Assembly: GCA_903896585.1 (NCBI GenBank)
Contig: CAITYI010000323.1
Location: 1-7,500 of the forward strand
Reading direction: 5' to 3'
Length of the DNA stretch: 7,500 nucleotides
Source: an uncultured bacterium
Lineage (GTDB): Bacteria > Actinomycetota > Actinomycetes > S36-B12
Part shown: one piece after another, positions 1 through 4,818 of the stretch
Position numbering within the stretch: the first letter of the stretch is position 1
Layout of the letters: the number at the start of each line of letters is the position of its first letter
Position numbers and translations under genes: made by a program
The notes under the pieces: generated by a model
The model's input: only the letters and a program-made list of their open reading frames with translations
What the model was told of the DNA's origin: nothing
Database searches by the model: none

Positions 1-73
1 TATTCTCACAACAACTTGAGGTGTTCCCTCAGAGTACATCGCGGCAAGGTTCTATCTATGCTTGACTTCTCCC
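1..73 (+). promoter_or_regulatory. Upstream region of the Rrf2-family gene
   Basis: This is the only non-coding stretch before the regulator gene. It holds a small inverted repeat, TGAGG (17-21) and CCTCA (27-31), separated by five bases. It also holds a TANNNT-type hexamer, TATGCT (57-62), 11 bases before the preferred ATG, which would leave a leader of only a few bases. No purine-rich ribosome binding site precedes the ATG. Rrf2 proteins often bind dyads near their own promoter, so the inverted repeat could be an operator, but five-base arms are weak evidence. The end of any upstream gene lies outside the window. Confidence 0.25.
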
Positions 74-541
74 ATGTATGTCTCTGCCCGAGCTGACTAT
101 GGCATGTGCGCCGTCGTTGAATTGGCCCGCGCTTATGCAAAGACCCCCACCCAATTGGTGACCAGTGAACACATTGCCCAGTCCCAAGGAATACCGGCCA
201 AGTTCCTCGAAGGAATTTTAAGGGAATTGCGACAGGCGAATATTGTCATGAGTAAAAGGGGCCCTGAAGGCGGATACCGCTTGGCCTCACCACCTGACTC
301 CATTTCGGTGGCAGACGTTGTCCGAGCACTTGATGGTCCACTTGCGGCGGTCCGCGGCCAACGTCCCGAGGATGTTGTTCACCCGGATAGTTCCCTAGTG
401 GACGTGTGGATCGCTTTGAGAGCTGCGATGCGCTCAGTGCTTGAGGAAATAACTATGGATCAAGTTGTCAGCGGCCAATTCAGCGCGGCAATTGCGGACC
501 TGATCAATTCTCCTGGTGCTCGTCAACGGAGAACTCGCTGA
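74..541 (+). CDS. Rrf2-family winged-helix transcriptional regulator without Fe-S cysteines
   Basis: A 155-residue DNA-binding protein of the Rrf2 family (IscR, NsrR, CymR, RsrR), matching the usual length. The N-terminus MYVSARADYGM is the typical first helix. The recognition segment starts at IPAKFLEGIL (40-49) and leads into the wing KRGPEGGYRL (61-70), followed by the long dimerisation helix region. Cluster-binding members carry three cysteines around residues 90-105; here the only cysteine is Cys12, and residues 90-110 have none. It therefore probably senses something without a [2Fe-2S] or [4Fe-4S] cluster, as CymR does through a protein partner, or uses unusual ligands. I chose ATG 74 because family members begin this way; TTG 62 in the same frame would add four residues. 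The last 38 bases overlap the convergent meaB gene. Its targets cannot be read from the sequence; control of the adjacent acyl-CoA genes is only a guess from position. Confidence 0.88.
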   Translation: MYVSARADYGMCAVVELARAYAKTPTQLVTSEHIAQSQGIPAKFLEGILRELRQANIVMSKRGPEGGYRLASPPDSISVADVVRALDGPLAAVRGQRPEDVVHPDSSLVDVWIALRAAMRSVLEEITMDQVVSGQFSAAIADLINSPGARQRRTR

Positions 542-1445
542 CAAGTAACTCCAATGCACTGGCTCTACTGAGGTCACCTCCTGCCACCCGATGCGCAAGT
601 TGACCCGCGGCCTCTCTGTTGTGAATTTGTCGGTGGGCTACTGCAATGGCACGCGCGACAAGGTAGTCACGTAGACGTTGCTCGCGCCGGCGATCAAGAT
701 CTCCTGATTCCTGCAGGTAACTGAGGTGATCTGCGATGGCCGACGTTAGTTCCTCAAAGCCTTCTCCGGTAGTCGCGACTGTTGGAATGACCGGTGGGAC
801 CCAGCCGGTTGATCCTGGGGCGAGGCTGATCATTGACTTCAACTCACGTACTGCTACTTCGGCACCATCGCGATCAGCTTTATTCACCGCAAAAATATCA
901 GCGATTTCCAATATTCCCGCTTTCGCAGCTTGAATGCCATCGCCCATACCAGGGGCGGTGATCACAATCGTCGTGTCCGCTGCCGAGGCAATATCAATTT
1001 CAGACTGTCCGACCCCGACCGTCTCAACAATGATCGAGTCAAAACCTGCGGCGCTGAGGACGGTGATAACGTCGAGGGTTGTTTCCGTCAACCCACCAAG
1101 GTGACCCCGAGCGGCAAGGGATCGAATATAAACACCGGCGTCACTGGCGTGCTCCTGCATCCGAATCCGGTCGCCCAGCAGTGCACCCTTACTAAAGGGC
1201 GAAGAAGGATCAACGGCAAGAACCGCCACCCGCCGACCATTTGCACGTAGTTTTCCGACAAGAGCAGATGTGGATGTGGACTTCCCGACACCTGGCGGGC
1301 CGGTCAAACCAATGACATGGGCGGTCGGCATGGGGAGCTGAGCCAGAATCTCAGCCCCGATCTCACTCGAGTTCTCAACAGCAGTGATGGCTCGAGCAAT
1401 GTCTCGCGAGCCACCCTCACCGAGGACGGCTGACCAATTGATCAC
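504..1445 (-). CDS. meaB: Methylmalonyl-CoA mutase-associated G3E GTPase MeaB
   Basis: A 313-residue cytoplasmic GTPase chaperone that gates cofactor loading and protects B12-dependent acyl-CoA mutases (methylmalonyl-CoA mutase and, in some bacteria, ethylmalonyl-CoA mutase). Visible motifs in order are the Walker A loop GPPGVGKST (49-57), the conserved VDPSSPFSKGALLGDRIRM block (78-96), ETVGVGQSE (141-149), the PGMGDGIQA stretch (165-173) and the guanine-specificity motif NKAD (188-191). A helical C-terminal arm, used for dimerisation in MeaB structures, follows. Length is normal for the family. The start is GTG; an in-frame stop lies 12 bases upstream, so no longer protein is possible. No good ribosome binding site is present, but TAGCCT sits six bases before the GTG, which may mean its own leaderless promoter. 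It lies 85 bases downstream of the thiolase gene on the same strand, with no obvious terminator between. No mutase gene is in the window. Confidence 0.95.
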   Translation of the reverse strand: MINWSAVLGEGGSRDIARAITAVENSSEIGAEILAQLPMPTAHVIGLTGPPGVGKSTSTSALVGKLRANGRRVAVLAVDPSSPFSKGALLGDRIRMQEHASDAGVYIRSLAARGHLGGLTETTLDVITVLSAAGFDSIIVETVGVGQSEIDIASAADTTIVITAPGMGDGIQAAKAGILEIADIFAVNKADRDGAEVAVRELKSMISLAPGSTGWVPPVIPTVATTGEGFEELTSAIADHLSYLQESGDLDRRREQRLRDYLVARAIAVAHRQIHNREAAGQLAHRVAGGDLSRASALELLVSEFSVDEHQEN

Positions 1446-1451
1446 GCGCTC

Positions 1452-1457
1452 AGGCTA
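1452..1457 (-). promoter_or_regulatory. Possible -10 hexamer for a leaderless meaB transcript
   Basis: On the minus strand TAGCCT (TANNNT pattern) ends exactly six bases before the GTG start of meaB, the spacing expected if transcription begins at the start codon. It lies in the 85-base gap after the thiolase gene. No clear -35 box is seen, and the call rests on pattern and spacing alone. Confidence 0.3.
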
Positions 1458-1530
1458 TTGCCTCGCCCAGCCAGCAGGTATCGGGACACCGACATGAAAC
1501 TCCGCACCGTGGTGAAGCGAGCAGAAAATG

Positions 1531-2766
1531 TCAATCTGCAGTGGGAACCTTAATGAGCAATGCATCGCCTTGCCCACCCCCACCGCATAGGGCTGCTGCA
1601 CCGATTCCGCCACCTCGTCTGCGCAATTCATGGGCCAGGTGCAGCACTAACCGAGCACCAGACATTCCAATGGGATGACCCAAGGCGATGGCCCCGCCAT
1701 TAACGTTCACATGGTCGGCATCAGCCAAGGCGCCAGCTTGCTGTAACACTTGCATGGAAACCAGACCCACCGCTGCGAAAGCTTCATTTAATTCAAAGAG
1801 ATCAATCTCCGCGGGATCAAGACCCGCGCGGCGGCACGCGGCCAGGATTGCCTGTGCCGGTTGTTCGTGCAGGCTGGCATCTGGTCCGGCAACATTGCCA
1901 TGAGCTCCGATTTCGGCAATCCATGACAGGCCTAGTGACTCGGCCTTGGATTTGCTCATGACAACAACCGCTGCGGCTCCATCTGAGATCTGCGAAGCAT
2001 TGCCAGCAGTGACGGTTCCTTCACGGTTGAAGGCGGGGCGAAGCTTGGAGAGTCCGTCGACCGTTGTTTCGGCTCGAATGCCTTCATCACGGGACACAAC
2101 TATTGGCTCACCCTTGCGCTGTGGAACTTCCACATTCACAATTTCCACATCGAAATAACCCGCCTCCTGCGCACGTGCGGCTCGGGCGTGGGAAAGTTGG
2201 GAAAACTCGTCCTGGGATTCCCGGGTAAGTCCGTATCGAGTGTTGTAGTTGTCGGTTGATTCCCCCATGGCGCACAGATCGAATGCGCAGGTAAGACCGT
2301 CGAAAGCCATGGAGTCGATCATCTTCCAATCCCCAAACTTGACTCCTTCCCGTGATCCGACCAGCAAATGGGGAGCATTTGTCATTGATTCCATGCCGCC
2401 GGCAACAATGCACTCGGCTTCACCGGCCCTAATTAGTTGGTCTGCCAACGCAATGGCATCCAGCCCGGAGAGGCACACCTTGTTAATGGTCAAGGCCGGG
2501 ACATTCATGCTGATACCTGCCTTGACCGCAGCCTGACGGGCTGTGATCTGACCTGCGCCGGCCTGGAGCACCTGACCCATGATCACGTAGTCCACCGACT
2601 CCGGACCAACACCCGCTTTTTCCAAAGCACCCTTAATGGCTACCCCACCAAGGTCCGCGGCGCTCATAGACTTCAGCGATCCTTGGAGTCGTCCCATGGG
2701 TGTGCGTGCCCCGGCAACCAACACGGATGGTTCATCTGTGTGTGCTGTAATCCTGCTGTCGTTCAT
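1531..2766 (-). CDS. Acetyl-CoA C-acetyltransferase (acetoacetyl-CoA thiolase)
   Basis: A 411-residue thiolase of usual length that condenses two acetyl-CoA to acetoacetyl-CoA or runs in reverse. The acyl-accepting cysteine is Cys98 in TINKVCLSG (93-101), NEAF is at 327-330, the catalytic His364 is in GHPIG, and the base Cys394 is in CGGGGQG. All catalytic residues are present. NKVCLSG rather than the more common NKVCGSG is, as I remember, normal for actinobacterial homologues. I chose ATG 2766, preceded on the minus strand by GGGGAAG (2778-2784) at 11 bases, because it puts about 13 residues before the conserved VLVAGARTP start. An ATG at 2820 in the same frame would add 18 residues but would share bases with the divergent epimerase start. 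The thiolase is transcribed toward meaB and away from epimerase and ccr. An epimerase-thiolase pairing is, from memory, also found in mycobacteria (Rv1322A/Rv1323) and Streptomyces. Here it could feed acetoacetyl-CoA toward crotonyl-CoA, the Ccr substrate. Confidence 0.93.
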   Translation of the reverse strand: MNDSRITAHTDEPSVLVAGARTPMGRLQGSLKSMSAADLGGVAIKGALEKAGVGPESVDYVIMGQVLQAGAGQITARQAAVKAGISMNVPALTINKVCLSGLDAIALADQLIRAGEAECIVAGGMESMTNAPHLLVGSREGVKFGDWKMIDSMAFDGLTCAFDLCAMGESTDNYNTRYGLTRESQDEFSQLSHARAARAQEAGYFDVEIVNVEVPQRKGEPIVVSRDEGIRAETTVDGLSKLRPAFNREGTVTAGNASQISDGAAAVVVMSKSKAESLGLSWIAEIGAHGNVAGPDASLHEQPAQAILAACRRAGLDPAEIDLFELNEAFAAVGLVSMQVLQQAGALADADHVNVNGGAIALGHPIGMSGARLVLHLAHELRRRGGGIGAAALCGGGGQGDALLIKVPTAD

Positions 2767-2818
2767 ATCACAACCCGCTTCCCCAATACCAGACTCTGCA
2801 TATGCCAACATTAGTTCC
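2767..2818. promoter_or_regulatory. Divergent control region between thiolase and epimerase
   Basis: These 52 bases must hold, or overlap, the start signals for both divergent transcripts if the shorter thiolase start is right. They contain the perfect 8-base palindrome GCATATGC (2798-2805) and the minus-strand ribosome binding site GGGGAAG (2778-2784) for the thiolase. For the epimerase, no Shine-Dalgarno sequence is seen before ATG 2819; AACATT (2807-2812) lies six bases before it but is a poor -10. I could not assign a convincing -35/-10 pair on either strand, so promoters may extend into the coding parts. Confidence 0.4.
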
Positions 2819-3265
2819 ATGAGTGCTATATCTGGGGTGACTAATGAAATTTCGCATTTGATTCTTGGACTTGATCATGTCGGGATTGCGGTACCGAATC
2901 TTCAAGAGTCATTAGCCTTTTATGAAGGATCCTTAGGTTTGCAATGTCATCACACCGAAGTGAATGAGGAGCAAGGCGTCGAAGAAGCAATGCTCAAATT
3001 TTCAGAAGGGAAATCGGAGATTCAGTTGCTGGCACCATTAGGGCCTGACACGACTATTGGCAAGTTTCTGGCTAAACAGGGACCTGGGATTCAACAATTG
3101 GCATTCAGCGTGAAAGACGTGGTAGAGGTTGCCCGGATACTTCAATCTCGTGGCGTCAGAATGCTCTACCCTGAGCCCCGGGGCGGCACCGCCGGGAGTT
3201 TGGTGAATTTTGCTCATCCACGTGATTGCGGAGGGGTACTCATTGAATTTGTTCAACATTCCTGA
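2819..3265 (+). CDS. mce: Methylmalonyl-CoA / ethylmalonyl-CoA epimerase (VOC fold)
   Basis: A 148-residue metal-dependent epimerase that interconverts 2S and 2R methylmalonyl-CoA; homologues in ethylmalonyl-CoA pathway organisms also accept ethylmalonyl-CoA. It has the two-repeat glyoxalase/VOC layout: LDHVGIAVPNL with metal ligand His20, the family block EVNEEQGVEEAML (47-59), EIQLLAP with ligand Gln69, GPGIQQLAFSV (88-98), RGVRMLYPEPRGGTAGS (111-127), HPRDCGGVLIE with ligand Glu143. The third ligand, His in the Propionibacterium enzyme, is Gln here (Gln93); I recall the same QQ in mycobacterial homologues, so the enzyme is probably active. I chose ATG 2819; GTG 2837 would also keep the fold. 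The reading frame stays open upstream, but that part is antisense to the thiolase. The first 240 bases are only about 45% G+C by hand count (107 of 2821-3060), visibly lower than the thiolase. The 3' end overlaps the next gene by 23 bases. Confidence 0.92.
   Translation: MSAISGVTNEISHLILGLDHVGIAVPNLQESLAFYEGSLGLQCHHTEVNEEQGVEEAMLKFSEGKSEIQLLAPLGPDTTIGKFLAKQGPGIQQLAFSVKDVVEVARILQSRGVRMLYPEPRGGTAGSLVNFAHPRDCGGVLIEFVQHS
3230..3236 (+). promoter_or_regulatory. Strong ribosome binding site for the 60-residue membrane protein
   Basis: GGAGGGG lies inside the 3' end of the epimerase gene, six bases before TTG 3243. It is the best Shine-Dalgarno match I saw in the window and decides the start of the small gene over TTG 3210, GTG 3222 and TTG 3249. 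Its position implies translation coupled to the epimerase. Confidence 0.65.
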
Positions 3266-3425
3266 TCTGTCGCTGCTGGATCATCCAGGTGCTGCCCTAC
3301 TGGTCGGGGCCTTTGGTGCGACTCTCGTCATTGGTCTTGTGAAGCGGATCTACCGCCTGGCAGCGATTGGCGTGATGGGACTCACAATCACCATTGGCGT
3401 ATTGGTGTGGCAATTATCCAACTAG
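3243..3425 (+). CDS. Small two-helix membrane protein of unknown function
   Basis: I do not recognise this 60-residue protein. It has a short N-terminus (MNLFNIPDLSLLD), a first hydrophobic helix at about 15-33, a basic turn KRIYR (34-38), and a second helix at about 39-58 ending WQLSN. By the positive-inside rule the turn should be cytoplasmic and both ends outside, giving a hairpin in the membrane. There is no cysteine or obvious catalytic residue. The TTG start is supported by GGAGGGG six bases upstream. The gene starts 23 bases before the epimerase stop, and ccr begins 28 bases after its own stop, so all three probably share a transcript. Overlap plus a strong binding site argues that it is a real gene. 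A role such as membrane anchoring of the acyl-CoA enzymes or small-molecule transport would be speculation. Confidence 0.7.
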   Translation: MNLFNIPDLSLLDHPGAALLVGAFGATLVIGLVKRIYRLAAIGVMGLTITIGVLVWQLSN

Positions 3426-3453
3426 ATCCCATTTCCTTGGGTTTAATACCTTC

Positions 3454-4788
3454 ATGCAGGAAATTATTGATGCCATCGAGAATCGATCCGGTCGAGAAGT
3501 ATTTGAATCTTTGGAGATTCCTTCCACATATCGGGCGGTAACGGTCCACAAGTCAGATGTCGGGATGTTCGAAGGCATGAAATTCCAAGACAAGGATCCT
3601 CGGACCAGTATGCACATCGACGAGGTTCCGGTCCCCGAACTGGTCGCGGGCGAGGCATTGATTGCGGTCATGGCCTCCAGTATCAACTACAACACCGTGT
3701 GGACAAGTATTTTTGAGCCGGTTTCAACTTTCGGATTCCTCGAAAAATACGCCAAGGCAAACCCCAACGGCCAACGTCACGATCTGCCGTATCACATTAT
3801 CGGTTCAGACGCGGCCGGCGTAGTTCTGCGAGTTGGGCCGGGAGTCAACGCATTTGCCCCCGGGGATCGCGTAGTCGCTCACTGCTTGAGTGTTGAGCTG
3901 GAATCACCCATGGGGCACAACGACACCATGATGGACCCCGAGCAACGGATCTGGGGTTTTGAAACTAATTTCGGTGGACTTGCGGAATTTGCCGTAGTCA
4001 AGGCCAACCAACTCATGCCTAAACCTGAGCATCTGACGTGGGAAGAAGCGGCCAGCCCAGGACTTGTGAACTCCACCGCGTATCGACAACTGGTATCTCG
4101 CAACGGCGCAGGAATGAAGCAGGGTGACATTGTCCTGATTTGGGGTGCATCCGGTGGTCTTGGCGGTTACGCCACCCAATACACCCTCAATGGCGGTGGC
4201 ATCCCGGTGTGCGTTGTGTCCAGCCCGGAGAAGGCGCAAATTTGTCGGGACATGGGAGCGAAACATGTGATTGACCGCAGTGTTGAAAATTATAAATTTT
4301 GGAAAGACCCGCACACTCAGGATCCAAAAGAATGGCAGCGTTTCGGCAAGAAAATTCGCGAACTTACAGGTGGCGAAGACCCCGATATCGTCTTCGAGCA
4401 CCCCGGAAGAGAAACATTCGGAGCAAGTGTTTATGTGACCAAACGTGGTGGGACCATCGCCACATGCGCCTCGACTACCGGATTCATGCATGAATATGAC
4501 AATCGCTACCTCTGGATGAACCTCAAGCGAATCGTGGGCAGCCATTTCGCAAACTACCGAGAGGCCTATGAAGCCAACCGGCTTATCGCCAAAGGAATGA
4601 TCCACCCGACCCTCTCCAAGTCATTTCCACTCGAAGAAGCCGGTCAGGCGGCCTTCGAAGTACACCAGAATCAGCATCAAGGGAAAGTCGGTGTGCTCTG
4701 CCTGGCTCCCAAGGCTGGTCTCGGCGTCATTGACGGTGAACTGCGTTCCAGAACACTTTCTGAAATTAACCGATTCACCAACTCATGA
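3454..4788 (+). CDS. ccr: Crotonyl-CoA carboxylase/reductase
   Basis: A 444-residue cytoplasmic enzyme of the medium-chain dehydrogenase/reductase superfamily. It uses NADPH and CO2 to convert crotonyl-CoA to (2S)-ethylmalonyl-CoA, the signature step of the ethylmalonyl-CoA pathway and a source of extender units. The four CO2-pocket residues known from the Kitasatospora setae enzyme (Asn81, Phe170, Glu171, His365) are all present with a constant offset of one: Asn80 in SINYNTVW, Phe169-Glu170 in IWGFETNFGG, His364 in VGSHFANY. This separates it from plain enoyl reductases. The cofactor loop is WGASGGLGG (230-238), and YDNRYLWMNLKRI (348-360) is a family block. Length is normal. ATG 3454 is chosen because the MQEIIDAI start suits the family; the frame is open to 3394 but that part lies in the preceding gene. 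No clear Shine-Dalgarno is seen; TTTAAT (3442-3447) lies six bases upstream. It follows the epimerase and small membrane gene closely. Confidence 0.96.
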   Translation: MQEIIDAIENRSGREVFESLEIPSTYRAVTVHKSDVGMFEGMKFQDKDPRTSMHIDEVPVPELVAGEALIAVMASSINYNTVWTSIFEPVSTFGFLEKYAKANPNGQRHDLPYHIIGSDAAGVVLRVGPGVNAFAPGDRVVAHCLSVELESPMGHNDTMMDPEQRIWGFETNFGGLAEFAVVKANQLMPKPEHLTWEEAASPGLVNSTAYRQLVSRNGAGMKQGDIVLIWGASGGLGGYATQYTLNGGGIPVCVVSSPEKAQICRDMGAKHVIDRSVENYKFWKDPHTQDPKEWQRFGKKIRELTGGEDPDIVFEHPGRETFGASVYVTKRGGTIATCASTTGFMHEYDNRYLWMNLKRIVGSHFANYREAYEANRLIAKGMIHPTLSKSFPLEEAGQAAFEVHQNQHQGKVGVLCLAPKAGLGVIDGELRSRTLSEINRFTNS

Positions 4789-4806
4789 TCTAAACCGCGC
4801 ACCACT

Positions 4807-4812
4807 TACCAT
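4807..4812 (+). promoter_or_regulatory. Possible -10 hexamer for a leaderless acyltransferase transcript
   Basis: TACCAT (TANNNT) ends exactly six bases before ATG 4819, as expected when transcription starts at the A of the start codon. It lies in the 30-base gap after ccr. The intervening AGGGGC could be read as a Shine-Dalgarno sequence but is only one base from the ATG, too close to work normally. No clear -35 box is visible. Confidence 0.35.
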
Positions 4813-4818
4813 AGGGGC

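Noticed and set aside
501..1444. TGATCAATT at 501-509 and its exact reverse complement AATTGATCA at 1436-1444, almost exactly bracketing meaB.
   Set aside because: Nine-base inverted pairs are expected by chance within a kilobase, the arms do not extend, and both lie inside coding sequence. No sign of a mobile cassette or direct repeats.
1481..1492. Small hairpin TCGG-GACA-CCGA in the thiolase-meaB gap considered as a terminator.
   Set aside because: The stem is only four base pairs and there is no T-run after it on the minus strand.
2636..2818. Open frame continuing upstream of the epimerase start, giving a possible 61-residue N-terminal extension.
   Set aside because: It runs antisense through the conserved thiolase N-terminus and the added residues resemble nothing in the epimerase family; openness is a shadow of the thiolase frame.
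2767..2820. Longer thiolase starting at ATG 2820 with 18 extra residues.
   Set aside because: It would share the CATG with the epimerase start and leave no control region; ATG 2766 gives the N-terminus expected for the family and has a GGGGAAG upstream.
3904..4605. Long minus-strand open frame (233 codons) opposite ccr.
   Set aside because: Lies wholly inside the strongly conserved ccr gene, shows no recognisable domain or start signal, and is explained by codon bias of the sense strand.
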